Positions 34,266 to 43,731 of a stretch of 64,000 nucleotides of DNA are shown here, piece after piece. The translations under genes and the position numbers were made by a program. Below the pieces are notes generated by a model. That model was not told where the DNA came from. It saw only the letters and a list, made by a program, of their open reading frames with translations, and did not search any database. This DNA is from Microbacterium sp. 10M-3C3 (GTDB lineage: Bacteria > Actinomycetota > Actinomycetes > Actinomycetales > Microbacteriaceae), in the NCBI RefSeq assembly GCF_003931875.1, contig NZ_CP034245.1, positions 1,612,001 through 1,676,000 of the forward strand, read 5' to 3'. The stretch's first letter is position 1. Each line of letters starts with the position of its first letter.

Positions 34266-37200
34266 CGGCGCGCCGCCCGGTCGACCGCGTACTCCTGCAG
34301 GCTGCGCACCTCGAAGCCCTCGCGGAGCACGGGGAGCGCGCTCACCGCAGCCCCGAGCACGGCCATCGTCGTGAACAGGGCCTTGTCGGCGGCGACCGCC
34401 GCCGCGCGGATCTCGTAGCCGTCGGCGCGGGCGAGCCCGCCGCTGGGCGTGTTCACGATCATGTCGATCTCGCCCGCGTTGATGAGGTCGACGATGTTCG
34501 TCTCGCCCGAGGTCTGCGTCTCGGAGTACTTGCCGACCACGCGCACGCCGATGCCGTTGCGCGCGAGGATCTCGGCCGTGCCCTCGGTGGCCACGAGCGA
34601 GAAGCCCAGCTCGTGGAGGCGGTGGGCGGGCAGGATCACGGCGCGCTTGTCGGCGTCGGCGACGGAGATGAACACGGTGCCCTCGAGCGGCATCCCGCCG
34701 TATGCTGCCTCCTGGCTCTTGGCGAACGCGGTCGGGAAGTCGCGGTCGATGCCCATGACCTCGCCGGTCGAGCGCATCTCGGGGCCGAGCACCGAGTCGA
34801 CCGTCTGGCCGTCGGCGGTGCGGAACCGCTTGAAGGGCAGCACGGCCTCCTTGACGGCGACCGGCGCGTCCAGCGGCACCCGCGATCCGTCCTCGGCGGG
34901 CAGGAGCCCCTCCGCGACGAGCGCGGCGATCGTGTCGCCCGACATGATGCGCGCGGCGGCCTTCGCCAGCGGGATGCCCAGCGCCTTCGACACGAACGGC
35001 ACCGTGCGGCTCGCGCGCGGGTTCGCCTCGATCACGTACAGGACGCCGGCGGAGATCGCGAACTGCACGTTCAGCAGACCCCGCACGCCGACGCCTTCGG
35101 CGATCGCCGCGGTCGCCGCGCGCACGCGGTCGATGTCGGAGCGGCCGAGCGAGACCGGCGGCAGCGTGCAGCTGGAATCGCCGGAGTGGATGCCGGCCTC
35201 CTCGAGGTGCTCCATGACGCCGCCGATGTAGAGGTCGGTGCCGTCGTAGAGCGCGTCGACGTCGAGCTCGATCGCGTCGTCGAGGAAGCGGTCCACGAGC
35301 AGCGGCAGGCCGGGGCCGATGATGGCCTGATCGGCGATGCGCACGAAGTAGTCGCGCAGCGCGTCGGTCGAGTACACGATCTCCATGCCGCGACCGCCGA
35401 GCACGAAGCTCGGACGCACCAGGACGGGGTAACCGATCTCCTCGGCGACGGTGACGGCCCCCTCGACGTCGATCGCGGTGCCGTTGCGCGGGGCGACGAG
35501 GCCCGCCCGGTCGAGCAGGCGCGAGAACAGCTCCCGCTCCTCGGCGAGGTCGATCGCCTCCGGGCTCGTGCCGAGGATGCGGTAGCCGGCCGCCTCGATG
35601 CCCTTGGCGAGCCCGAGCGGCGTCTGGCCGCCGAGCTGGCAGATGACGCCGAGGATCTCGCCCGACGCCGACTCGGCGTGGAGGATCTCCAGGACGTCCT
35701 CGAGCGTCAGCGGCTCGAAGTACAGCCGGTCGGACGTGTCGTAGTCGGTCGAGACGGTCTCGGGGTTGCAGTTGACCATGATCGTCTCGTAGCCCGCGTC
35801 CGACAGCGCGAACGAAGCGTGTACACAGGAGTAGTCGAACTCGACGCCCTGGCCGATGCGGTTCGGGCCCGAGCCGATGATGACGACCTTCGTGCGCTGC
35901 GAGGGCTCGACCTCGGTCTCGGCGTCGTAGCTGGAGTAGTGGTAGGGCGTGAGCGCCGGGAACTCCCCCGCGCACGTGTCGACGGTCTTGTAGACCGGGC
36001 GGATGTCGAGGCCGTGCCGGATGCCGCGGGCTTCGGTCTCGGAGATGCCGCGCAGCTGCGCGATCTGGGCGTCGCTGAAGCCGTGCTCCTTCGCGAGGCG
36101 CAGCGTCGCCGCATCCAGCTCGTCCGCGTGGCGCACGAGGTCGGCGACCTCGTTGATGAGCGCGATCTGGTCGAGGAACCACGGGTCGATCGCGGTCGCC
36201 TCGAAGGCCTGCTCGGGCGTCGCGCCCTTGCGCATCGCCTGCTGCAGGACGACGATCCGTCCGTCGGTGGGCGTCTGGGCGATCTCCAGCAGCTCCTCGA
36301 CCGAGCGGTCCTCGTCGCCCCAGTGGAAGCTCGACCCGCGCTTCTCGAGCGAGCGGAGTGCCTTCTGCAGCGCCGTGGTGAAGTTGCGGCCGATCGCCAT
36401 CGCCTCGCCGACCGACTTCATGGTGGTCGTGAGGGTCGTGTCGGCGGCGGGGAACTTCTCGAAGTTGAAGCGCGGCACCTTCACGACGATGTAGTCGAGC
36501 GTCGGCTCGAAGCTCGCCGGCGTCACCTTCGTGATGTCGTTGGGGATCTCGTCGAGGCGGTAGCCGATCGCGAGCTTGGCCGCGATCTTGGCGATCGGGA
36601 AGCCGGTCGCCTTCGACGCGAGCGCCGACGAGCGCGACACGCGCGGGTTCATCTCGATCACGATGATGCGGCCCGAGACCGGGTCGACGGCGAACTGGAT
36701 GTTGCAGCCGCCGGTGTCCACTCCCACGGCGCGGATGATGTCGATGCCGATGTCGCGGAGGCGCTGGTACTCGCGGTCGGTGAGGGTCAGGGCCGGCGCG
36801 ACCGTGATCGAGTCGCCGGTGTGCACGCCCACGGGGTCGACGTTCTCGATCGAGCACACCACGACGGTGTTGTCGGCCGTATCGCGCATGAGCTCGAGCT
36901 CGTACTCCTTCCAGCCGAGGATCGACTCCTCCAGGAGCACCTCGTGCGTGGGCGAGTCGTGCAGGCCGGCGCCGCCGATGCGGCGCAGGTCGTTCTCGTC
37001 GAACGCGAAGCCCGAGCCGAGGCCGCCCATCGTGAACGAGGGGCGCACGACGAGCGGGTAGCCGAGCTTCTCCGCCCCGGCGAGGAGGTCGTCCATCGAG
37101 TGGCAGATGACGGATGCGGCGACATCCGCGCCGGCCTCGATCACGAGCTCCTTGAAGACCTGGCGGTCCTCGCCCTTGCGGATCGCGTCGACCTTCGCGC

Positions 37201-37549
37201 CGATGAGCTCGACGCCGTGACGCTCGAGGATGCCCTGGTCGTGGAGGGCCATCGCCGCGTTCAGCGCCGTCTGGCCGCCCAGGGTCGGCAGGATCGCGTC
37301 CGGACGCTCCTTGACGATGATCGTCTCCAGGACCGCGGGGGTGATCGGCTCGATGTAGGTCGCGTCGGCGAAGTCGGGGTCGGTCATGATCGTCGCGGGG
37401 TTCGGGTTCACGAGGATGACGCGCACGCCCTCCTCGCGAAGCACGCGGCAGGCCTGCGTGCCGGAGTAGTCGAACTCGGCGGCCTGGCCGATGACGATCG
37501 GGCCGGACCCGATGACGAGGACGCTCGTGATGTCGTCGCGCTTGGGCAT
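34262..37549 (-). CDS. carB: Carbamoyl-phosphate synthase large subunit
   Basis: 1095 residues. Two homologous ATP-grasp halves are visible, each opening with a nucleotide-binding segment: [26 protein letters not shown] near residue 10 and [25 protein letters not shown] near 560. The C-terminal MGS-like allosteric domain (about 945-1095, [30 protein letters not shown]) senses nucleotides. Makes carbamoyl phosphate for both pyrimidines and arginine. Start and carA stop share one base (TGATG). Confidence 0.98.
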   Translation of the reverse strand: MPKRDDITSVLVIGSGPIVIGQAAEFDYSGTQACRVLREEGVRVILVNPNPATIMTDPDFADATYIEPITPAVLETIIVKERPDAILPTLGGQTALNAAMALHDQGILERHGVELIGAKVDAIRKGEDRQVFKELVIEAGADVAASVICHSMDDLLAGAEKLGYPLVVRPSFTMGGLGSGFAFDENDLRRIGGAGLHDSPTHEVLLEESILGWKEYELELMRDTADNTVVVCSIENVDPVGVHTGDSITVAPALTLTDREYQRLRDIGIDIIRAVGVDTGGCNIQFAVDPVSGRIIVIEMNPRVSRSSALASKATGFPIAKIAAKLAIGYRLDEIPNDITKVTPASFEPTLDYIVVKVPRFNFEKFPAADTTLTTTMKSVGEAMAIGRNFTTALQKALRSLEKRGSSFHWGDEDRSVEELLEIAQTPTDGRIVVLQQAMRKGATPEQAFEATAIDPWFLDQIALINEVADLVRHADELDAATLRLAKEHGFSDAQIAQLRGISETEARGIRHGLDIRPVYKTVDTCAGEFPALTPYHYSSYDAETEVEPSQRTKVVIIGSGPNRIGQGVEFDYSCVHASFALSDAGYETIMVNCNPETVSTDYDTSDRLYFEPLTLEDVLEILHAESASGEILGVICQLGGQTPLGLAKGIEAAGYRILGTSPEAIDLAEERELFSRLLDRAGLVAPRNGTAIDVEGAVTVAEEIGYPVLVRPSFVLGGRGMEIVYSTDALRDYFVRIADQAIIGPGLPLLVDRFLDDAIELDVDALYDGTDLYIGGVMEHLEEAGIHSGDSSCTLPPVSLGRSDIDRVRAATAAIAEGVGVRGLLNVQFAISAGVLYVIEANPRASRTVPFVSKALGIPLAKAAARIMSGDTIAALVAEGLLPAEDGSRVPLDAPVAVKEAVLPFKRFRTADGQTVDSVLGPEMRSTGEVMGIDRDFPTAFAKSQEAAYGGMPLEGTVFISVADADKRAVILPAHRLHELGFSLVATEGTAEILARNGIGVRVVGKYSETQTSGETNIVDLINAGEIDMIVNTPSGGLARADGYEIRAAAVAADKALFTTMAVLGAAVSALPVLREGFEVRSLQEYAVDRAARR

Positions 37550-38706
37550 CAGTGGTTGTCCTTCTTGCTCTGCTCGGCGAGCACCATGTCGCGGAAGCGG
37601 TCGAAGAGATAGTTGGCGTCGTGGGGGCCGGCCGCGGCCTCGGGGTGGTACTGCACCGAGAACGCGGGGATGTCGAGGGCGCGCAGTCCCTCGACGACGC
37701 GGTCGTTGAGGCCGATGTGGCTGACCTCGACGCGGCCATAGCCGGCGGGGCTGTCGACCTCGCCCTCGAGCGGCGCGTCGACGGCGAACCCGTGGTTGTG
37801 CGCCGTGATCTCGACGCGGCCGGTGGTCTTGTCGAGCACGGGCTGGTTGATGCCGCGGTGGCCGAACGGAAGCTTGTACGTGCCGAAGCCGAGGGCGCGG
37901 CCGAGGAGCTGGTTGCCGAAGCAGATGCCGAAGAACGGCAGCCGCTCGTCGAGCACGGCCCGCAGCAGCTCCACGTGGTCGCCCGAGGCCGCCGGGTCGC
38001 CCGGCCCGTTCGAATAGAAGACGGCGACGGGGTCGATCGCGCGGATGTCGTCGATCGTCACGTCCTGGGGCAGCACGTGCACGTCGAACCCGCGCGCGGC
38101 GAGGTTCTCGATCGTGGCCTGCTTGACGCCGAGGTCGAGCACCGCGAGGGCGCCGATGCGCTCCCCCGTCGCGGGCGTCACCTGCGCCGCGGCGACCGAC
38201 ACCTCGGCGGAGAGGTTGCGCCCCGCCATCTCGGGCGCCGCGCGCACGATCCGCAGCTGCTCGTCGGCGTCCAGGCCCGCAGCCTCGCCGGAGAAGACGC
38301 CGCCGCGCATGCTGCCGGACGAGCGGATGCGGCGCGTGACGGCGCGCGTGTCGATGCCGCTGATGCCCACGATGCCGTCGGCGACGAGGGCGTCGTCGAG
38401 CGACTCGTCGGCGCGCCAGTTCGAGACGATGCGCGAGGGGTCGCGGACGATGTAGCCGGCGACCCAGATGCGACGCGACTCCGGGTCTTCGCCGTTCATG
38501 CCGGTGTTGCCGATGTGCGGTGCGGTCTGCAGGACGATCTGGCCCGCGTACGAGGGGTCGGTGAGCGTCTCCTGGTAGCCGGTCATGCCGGTGGCGAAGA
38601 CGACCTCGCCGAGCGTCGTGCCGCGGGCGCCGTAGGCGCGCCCGGGGTAGCGGGAGCCGTCCTCGAGGACGAGCACGGCGGGATCGAGGGACAGTCGGGC
38701 GGTCAT
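37549..38706 (-). CDS. carA: Carbamoyl-phosphate synthase small subunit
   Basis: 385 residues. Glutaminase subunit of CPSase. The C-terminal class I amidotransferase domain has the nucleophilic cysteine in [18 protein letters not shown] and the His-Glu pair in [13 protein letters not shown]. The N-terminal domain begins [38 protein letters not shown] 38706 overlaps the stop of the upstream membrane protein gene by 4 bases. Confidence 0.97.
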   Translation of the reverse strand: MTARLSLDPAVLVLEDGSRYPGRAYGARGTTLGEVVFATGMTGYQETLTDPSYAGQIVLQTAPHIGNTGMNGEDPESRRIWVAGYIVRDPSRIVSNWRADESLDDALVADGIVGISGIDTRAVTRRIRSSGSMRGGVFSGEAAGLDADEQLRIVRAAPEMAGRNLSAEVSVAAAQVTPATGERIGALAVLDLGVKQATIENLAARGFDVHVLPQDVTIDDIRAIDPVAVFYSNGPGDPAASGDHVELLRAVLDERLPFFGICFGNQLLGRALGFGTYKLPFGHRGINQPVLDKTTGRVEITAHNHGFAVDAPLEGEVDSPAGYGRVEVSHIGLNDRVVEGLRALDIPAFSVQYHPEAAAGPHDANYLFDRFRDMVLAEQSKKDNH

Positions 38707-39203
38707 GCGGCGTCTCCTGTCGGGAGGATGGGGCGGATGGCGTCCACGAGGGCGCGCGCGGAGGCGCCCTGCGGACGGAGATACGTGTCGACGACGGTGC
38801 CGTCGTCGGTGCGCCACGACACGCGCGCGAGGCCGTCGCGCTCGACGACGCGGTCGATCGCGACGCTCGCCTGCCCGATGTCGACGAGGCGGTCGGCGGG
38901 CAGCAGCATGCGCGGTTGACCGGGCAGGTCGAGCACGACGCCGGCGTCGGTGACGCGGACCTCGGCGCGCGAGCGGAACGCGAGCCCGCGGATCGCGAGC
39001 CGCTCGAGCGGCTCGTCGTGCCGCGTCGTGGCGACGTACAGGCCCGAGAACGCCGCGAGCTCGCGCGCGCCGGCGGGGACATCGCCGATCGGGGTCGACA
39101 GGCCCGCGTCGCGGCGGGTGCGCCGCATCCACGCCCACACGAGCGCGCCGAGCAGGGCCACCGCGACCACGATCATCACGACGAGGGCGCCTTCGCGGCT
39201 CAC
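38703..39203 (-). CDS. Membrane-anchored PH-like protein of the pyr operon
   Basis: 166 residues: one N-terminal transmembrane helix ([21 protein letters not shown]), then a soluble domain with a beta-rich pattern ending [22 protein letters not shown] small membrane protein sits at exactly this place, between pyrC and carA, in other Actinobacteria (Rv1382 in M. tuberculosis). Its role in pyrimidine synthesis is not known to me. The GTG start overlaps the pyrC stop (GTGA), and its own stop overlaps carA, so it is translationally embedded in the operon. Confidence 0.8.
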   Translation of the reverse strand: MSREGALVVMIVVAVALLGALVWAWMRRTRRDAGLSTPIGDVPAGARELAAFSGLYVATTRHDEPLERLAIRGLAFRSRAEVRVTDAGVVLDLPGQPRMLLPADRLVDIGQASVAIDRVVERDGLARVSWRTDDGTVVDTYLRPQGASARALVDAIRPILPTGDAA

Positions 39204-40510
39204 GCGAGCACCCCCGGCGCCTCGAGCAGCCGGCCCTCGGCGACGGTCGGGATACCGGCGGCGAACGTCCAGAGGACCTCTCCCGGGAGTTCCCGGCCGA
39301 GATACGGCGAGTTGCGGCTGCGACCGCGCAGATCGTCGGTCGAGAAGGTGCGCGCCGGGCGCGGGTCGTACAGCGTGAGCGACGCGGGCTGTCCGGCGGT
39401 CAGCGGGGTGCCCGCCGCCGCGAGGCGGCCGATTCGCGCGGGAGTGCGCGACATGACGCGGGCGACATCGGCCCACGTCAGCATGCCGGTGTCGACGACC
39501 GCCTGCTGCACGACGCGCACCGCGCTCTCCAGGCCCACCATGCCGTTCGCCGCCGCGGGCCACTCGCACGCCTTCGCCTCGAGCGGGTGCGGCGCGTGGT
39601 CGGTGGCCACGATGTCGATCGTGCCGTCGGCGAGCCCTTCGCGCACCGCGAGGACGTCCTCGTCGCGGCGCAGAGGCGGGTTGACCTTGTACCGGGCGTC
39701 ATAGCCGCGCACGAGCTCGTCCGTGAGGAGCAGGTGGTGCGGCGTCACCTCGGCGGTCACGTCGATGCCGCGGCGCTTGGCCCAGCGGATGATGTCGACC
39801 GAGCCGGCCGTGGAGAGGTGGCACACGTGCAGGCGCGAGCCGACGTGCTCGGCGAGGAGGACGTCGCGCGCGATGATCGACTCCTCCGCGACGGCGGGCC
39901 ATCCGGCGAGCCCGAGCTCGGCGGACACGGCGCCCTCGTTCATCTGGGCGCCCTCGGTGAGCCGCGGATCCTGTGCGTGCTGCGCGATGACGCCGTCGAA
40001 CGCCTTCACGTACTCGAGGGCGCGGCGCATGATGAGCGGATCCCACACGCAGAAGCCGTCGTCGCTGAAGACGCGCACGCGGGCGCGCGAGTCGGCCATC
40101 GCACCGAGCTCGGCGAGCCGCTCGCCCTTCTGCCCGACGGTGACGGCGCCGATCGGCTGCACGTGGACGTAGCCGGCTGCCTCGCCGAGGGCGAGCTCCT
40201 GCTCGACGACGCCGGCCGTGTCTGCGACCGGCGACGTGTTCGGCATCGCGAACACCGTCGTGTAGCCCCCCGCCGCTGCCGCCCGCGAGCCCGTCAGCAC
40301 CGTCTCCGACGCCTCGAAGCCGGGTTCGCGCAGGTGCGTGTGGAGGTCGACGAGACCCGGCAGGGCGATGAGGCCGTCGGCGTCGACGACGCGCGCGCCG
40401 GCGCGGCTGAGACCCGCGCCCACTTCGGCGATGACGCCGTCGGCGACGACCAGGTCGACGTTCGGGCCGCCCTCGAGGCGCGCTCCTCGGAGCAGGAAGG
40501 TCTCGCTCAT
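39200..40510 (-). CDS. pyrC: Dihydroorotase
   Basis: 436 residues, class I dihydroorotase. Zinc ligands lie in [30 protein letters not shown] (His-x-His), [12 protein letters not shown], and [13 protein letters not shown] (metal aspartate). The metal-bridging lysine position reads [17 protein letters not shown] could not confirm a carboxylated lysine by eye. It cyclises carbamoyl aspartate. Start overlaps pyrB stop by 4 bases. Confidence 0.96.
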   Translation of the reverse strand: MSETFLLRGARLEGGPNVDLVVADGVIAEVGAGLSRAGARVVDADGLIALPGLVDLHTHLREPGFEASETVLTGSRAAAAGGYTTVFAMPNTSPVADTAGVVEQELALGEAAGYVHVQPIGAVTVGQKGERLAELGAMADSRARVRVFSDDGFCVWDPLIMRRALEYVKAFDGVIAQHAQDPRLTEGAQMNEGAVSAELGLAGWPAVAEESIIARDVLLAEHVGSRLHVCHLSTAGSVDIIRWAKRRGIDVTAEVTPHHLLLTDELVRGYDARYKVNPPLRRDEDVLAVREGLADGTIDIVATDHAPHPLEAKACEWPAAANGMVGLESAVRVVQQAVVDTGMLTWADVARVMSRTPARIGRLAAAGTPLTAGQPASLTLYDPRPARTFSTDDLRGRSRNSPYLGRELPGEVLWTFAAGIPTVAEGRLLEAPGVLA

Positions 40511-41472
40511 CGGGGGTCCTCGCTCTCGCTCGCGCGCTCCCCCGCGAGCAGCAGGTACAGCACGGCCATCCGCACGGACACGCCGTTCGCGACCTGCTCG
40601 AGCACCGTCGAGCGGGCGGAATCGGCGGCTTCGGCGGAAATCTCCAGTCCCCGGTTCATGGGTCCGGGGTGCAGAACGATGCTACCGTCCGCGAGCGCGC
40701 CGGCGCGGCCCGCGTCCAGCCCCCAGCGCCGGGAATACTCCCGCTCAGTGGGGAAATACGCGGCGTTCATGCGTTCGAGCTGGATCCGCAGCATCATGAG
40801 CGCGTCGGGTTGCTCGGCGATCGCCTCGTCGAGGTCGTAACGCACCGTGACCGGCCATGCCGTGACGTCCTGCGGCACGAGCGTGGGCGGCGCGACGAGG
40901 GTAACCTCGGCGCCGAGCGTGTGCAGCAGCCACACGTTCGAGCGGGCGACGCGGGAGTGCAGGATGTCGCCGACGATCGTCACCCGGACGCCCGCGAGAT
41001 CCCGCCCGCGGCTGTCGTCGCCGAAGCGGCGCTTGCGGATCGTGAAGGCGTCGAGGAGCGCCTGCGTGGGGTGCTCGTGCGTGCCGTCGCCGGCGTTGAC
41101 GACCCCGGCGCTGATCCAGCCGCTGGTGGCGAGCGTGCGCGGCGCGCCCGACGCGCCGTGACGGATGACCACCGCATCGGCGCCCATCGCCTGAAGGGTC
41201 TGCGCGGTGTCCTGCAGCGACTCGCCCTTGGAGACGCTCGAGCCTTTCGCGGAGAAGTTGATGACGTCGGCCGACAGGCGCTTGGCCGCGGCCTCGAACG
41301 AGATGCGCGTGCGCGTGGAGTCCTCGAAGAAGAGGTTCACGACGGTCTTGCCGCGCAGCGTCGGAAGCTTCTTCACCTCGCGGCGCTGCGTGTCGGCCAT
41401 GTCTTCGGCGACGTCGAGGATCCGCAGCGCCTCGGCGCGGCTCAGGCTCTGGGTGTCGAGGAGATGCTGCAT
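40507..41472 (-). CDS. pyrB: Aspartate carbamoyltransferase catalytic subunit
   Basis: 321 residues. Condenses carbamoyl phosphate with aspartate. Carbamoyl-phosphate site [19 protein letters not shown], the lysine loop [18 protein letters not shown], and [18 protein letters not shown]. No pyrI regulatory subunit gene is nearby, as in other Gram-positive operons, so control should fall on PyrR. Four bases separate it from pyrR. Confidence 0.97.
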   Translation of the reverse strand: MQHLLDTQSLSRAEALRILDVAEDMADTQRREVKKLPTLRGKTVVNLFFEDSTRTRISFEAAAKRLSADVINFSAKGSSVSKGESLQDTAQTLQAMGADAVVIRHGASGAPRTLATSGWISAGVVNAGDGTHEHPTQALLDAFTIRKRRFGDDSRGRDLAGVRVTIVGDILHSRVARSNVWLLHTLGAEVTLVAPPTLVPQDVTAWPVTVRYDLDEAIAEQPDALMMLRIQLERMNAAYFPTEREYSRRWGLDAGRAGALADGSIVLHPGPMNRGLEISAEAADSARSTVLEQVANGVSVRMAVLYLLLAGERASESEDPR

Positions 41473-41476
41473 CCGG

Positions 41477-42025
41477 TCACCGCCCCTCGATCGTGACGGC
41501 CTCGTCGCCGTCGACCTCGGCGAGACGCACGAACACGCGCTCGTCGCGCGCGCTCGGGAGGTTCTTGCCGACGAAGTCGGGGCGGATCGGCAGTTCGCGG
41601 TGGCCGCGGTCGATGAGGGTGGCGAGGCGCACGACCGCGGGGCGTCCGATGTCCTGCAGCGCGTCGAGGGCGGCGCGGATGCTGCGACCCGAGAAGAGCA
41701 CGTCGTCGACGAGCACCACCGTCTTGCCGTCGATGCCGCCGCGCGGGATCTGGGTCGGACGCGGCGCGCGCGTGGGCTGGCGGTGCAGGTCGTCGCGGTA
41801 CATGGTCACGTCGAGGGCGCCGACGGGCACGGACGCGCCGCCGAACTCGCCCACGAGGGATCCGATGCGCTCGGCGAGGGTGACACCCCGTGTCGGGATG
41901 CCGAGGAGGACGAGTCCGTCCGGTCCGCGATTGGACTCGAGGATCTCGTGTGCGATGCGGGTCAGCGCACGGGCGATGTCGGCGCTGTGCAGGACGATGC
42001 GGGGCTGCCCGGTGGGCGTGCTCAT
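41477..42025 (-). CDS. pyrR: Bifunctional pyr operon regulator / uracil phosphoribosyltransferase
   Basis: 182 residues. PRTase fold with the PRPP loop [22 protein letters not shown] and the PyrR-specific [17 protein letters not shown]. First gene of pyrR-pyrB-pyrC-orf-carA-carB-pyrF. In Mycobacterium PyrR represses translation by binding its own leader RNA; the leader here carries the matching signal. ATG 42025 has GGGAG six bases upstream; a start 24 bases further up lacks an appropriate site. Confidence 0.96.
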   Translation of the reverse strand: MSTPTGQPRIVLHSADIARALTRIAHEILESNRGPDGLVLLGIPTRGVTLAERIGSLVGEFGGASVPVGALDVTMYRDDLHRQPTRAPRPTQIPRGGIDGKTVVLVDDVLFSGRSIRAALDALQDIGRPAVVRLATLIDRGHRELPIRPDFVGKNLPSARDERVFVRLAEVDGDEAVTIEGR

Positions 42026-42034
42026 CCGCCGCTC

Positions 42035-42088
42035 CCTTCTCCGCCTCACAGGACGGGGTTAAAGGTTGCTGGGGTTTCCCCCACCTTA
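42035..42088 (-). promoter_or_regulatory. pyr operon leader with PyrR-binding hairpin and -10 box
   Basis: On the minus strand a TAAGGT -10-like box (42088-42083) is followed by a GGGG-AAA-CCCC hairpin. After it comes CCGTCCTGTGAGGCGG (42057-42042), which fits the PyrR loop consensus TCCNGNGAGG and folds as CCGTC/GGCGG around the loop. Flanking CCC and GGG could extend the stem into GGGAG, the pyrR Shine-Dalgarno. UMP-bound PyrR would then block translation. No terminator with a T tract is seen. Confidence 0.7.
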
Positions 42089-42101
42089 CCGGAACCGAGG
42101 G

Positions 42102-43664
42102 TCAGGCCGCGGGCTCGGCGGCGGGCTCCTCGGCACGGGCCGAGCGGATGGGGTGGCCCTGGCTCGTGAGGCACCGACCGGAGGCGAGGTCCCACTTCCA
42201 GTCGTGCAGGCTGCACGTGAGGACGCCGTCCTCGATCTTGCCGGTCTTGGTGAGGTCGGCCCGCAGGTGCGGGCAGCGCCGCTGCACGACCCAGTCGTCC
42301 AGCTGCACGTCCTCCGTCTGGTCCGTCTGCTCCGCGTACCAGTTCTCGACGTACTCGATGCGGTCGCGCGACAGGCACTTGAGGAAGGTCGTGAGGAACT
42401 CGTTGAACTTGCCCGAGCGCCCGACCGAGAACTGCATCGACAGGAAGATCGAGTTCGACCAGTCGATCTCGTGATCGCGGATGTTCGTCGAGACGAGATC
42501 GGCCGGGATCGTGTACCAGTAGATGCACTCCTCCCCCGCGTACTCCCGCAGCTTCGCCTTGGGGAAGTCGACGACCATGTCGAGCTCGCCGATGCGGAAG
42601 CGCACGTTGCCGCCGACGCCGTTGCGGATCGTCCGCGCCCGGCGCAGCAGCGGCTCCCACCACTCCTTGAGCGCCGCAAGCATCTCGGCGGGCGGGATGA
42701 TCTCGGCACGGGTGGCGATCTCGGCGCGGATCTCGTCCTGACGCGTGTCGCGCTGCTCGGCGAGGTAGGACCACTTGTCGTCGAACACGCGCGCCAGCTC
42801 GGCCTCGTCGTAGAGCGTCTGGGTGACGGTCAGCCGGCCGCCCTCGATGTCGACCTGCGTGCCCGGCACGAACAGGTAGCCCTTCTGCTGCGGTCGCACC
42901 TCCGCCATGTGGGCGAGGAACTGCGCCTGGTCGGTGAAGATCGAGTCGTCGTGTTCGCCGGTGCCGTTGTAGCGGAACAGCTCTTCGCGCAGGAACATGG
43001 GGGGCCCGGCCATCGGGAAGACGTGCTCGGCGTCGACCTTCTCGATGTAGTACATCGCCCGCTTGTTCTGCGCGTCGCGCTTGAGCTTCGCGAAGTTCTG
43101 CTTCGCGTCCTCGGGCAGGTCGTACACCATCGGCCACCAGATGGCGCCCGACACCTGTGTGAAGTACGCCTCGGGCTTGGAGAACGCCATCAGCGCGTCG
43201 AGGTCGAGCGGGTGCGAGTCGTTCTGGTTGAGGATGCTCGCGGTGCCGTCGTCGACGCTCAGCGACGAGTCGCCGATCGGCCCGTCGCTCGGGGCGCGCA
43301 GCGGCGTCACCATGAGCTTCAGGTCGCCGAACTCCAGCGGCACACCCGCCTGCGTGTAGACGACGTTGTCGTAGCCGGCGGCGCGGAGGTCGCGCTCGAG
43401 GTCGTCGGTGGGGTACTCCGGCAGCAGCACGCGAATGTCCTTCGGCACGTAGCGCTCGAGCAGCGCGGTGTCGAAGTGGTCGCGGTGGCGGTGCGAGATG
43501 TACAGGAAGTCGGCCGTGCCGAACCGCTCCCAGTCGAGCCCCCGGTTGTCGGGGAACGGGAACCACGAGCCGAAGAAGCTCGGACCGATCACCGGGTCGC
43601 ACAGGATGCTCCCGCCCGCCGTCTCGATGAACATCCCGGCGTGTCCGAGGCCCGTGATCCGCAT
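42102..43664 (-). CDS. Fused metallo-beta-lactamase fold / Rieske 2Fe-2S protein
   Basis: 520 residues. The N-terminal half (about 1-230) is a metallo-beta-lactamase fold with the HRHRDHFD metal motif at about residue 58. The C-terminal Rieske centre has Cys464-x-His466 (CPHL) and Cys484-x2-His487 (CSLH), the correct spacing for a 2Fe-2S cluster. The middle part (EWWEPLLRRARTIRNGVGGNVRF, CIYWYTIPADLVSTNIRDHEIDWSNSIFLSMQF) is shared with CMP-N-acetylneuraminate hydroxylase-like proteins, which also combine MBL and Rieske domains. The substrate is unknown and no sialic acid genes are near. It lies between the SNF2 helicase gene and pyrR; 76 bases to pyrR. Confidence 0.85.
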   Translation of the reverse strand: MRITGLGHAGMFIETAGGSILCDPVIGPSFFGSWFPFPDNRGLDWERFGTADFLYISHRHRDHFDTALLERYVPKDIRVLLPEYPTDDLERDLRAAGYDNVVYTQAGVPLEFGDLKLMVTPLRAPSDGPIGDSSLSVDDGTASILNQNDSHPLDLDALMAFSKPEAYFTQVSGAIWWPMVYDLPEDAKQNFAKLKRDAQNKRAMYYIEKVDAEHVFPMAGPPMFLREELFRYNGTGEHDDSIFTDQAQFLAHMAEVRPQQKGYLFVPGTQVDIEGGRLTVTQTLYDEAELARVFDDKWSYLAEQRDTRQDEIRAEIATRAEIIPPAEMLAALKEWWEPLLRRARTIRNGVGGNVRFRIGELDMVVDFPKAKLREYAGEECIYWYTIPADLVSTNIRDHEIDWSNSIFLSMQFSVGRSGKFNEFLTTFLKCLSRDRIEYVENWYAEQTDQTEDVQLDDWVVQRRCPHLRADLTKTGKIEDGVLTCSLHDWKWDLASGRCLTSQGHPIRSARAEEPAAEPAA

Positions 43665-43692
43665 GTCGCTCCGTCCGTCGCTGAACCCCGAA

Positions 43693-43698
43693 AGTCTA
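43693..43698 (-). promoter_or_regulatory. Possible -10 element of the MBL-Rieske gene
   Basis: TAGACT on the minus strand, 28 bases before the ATG. GGAG sits six bases before the start codon. Confidence 0.35.
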
Positions 43699-43731
43699 CG
43701 CGGCCCCGCCGGGGAGCTCCGGGGCGACGCG

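Noticed and set aside
42102..43664. CMP-N-acetylneuraminate hydroxylase assignment for the MBL-Rieske protein
   Set aside because: The architecture is similar, but no sialic acid genes are nearby and the domain order differs from vertebrate CMAH; only the fold-level call is supported.
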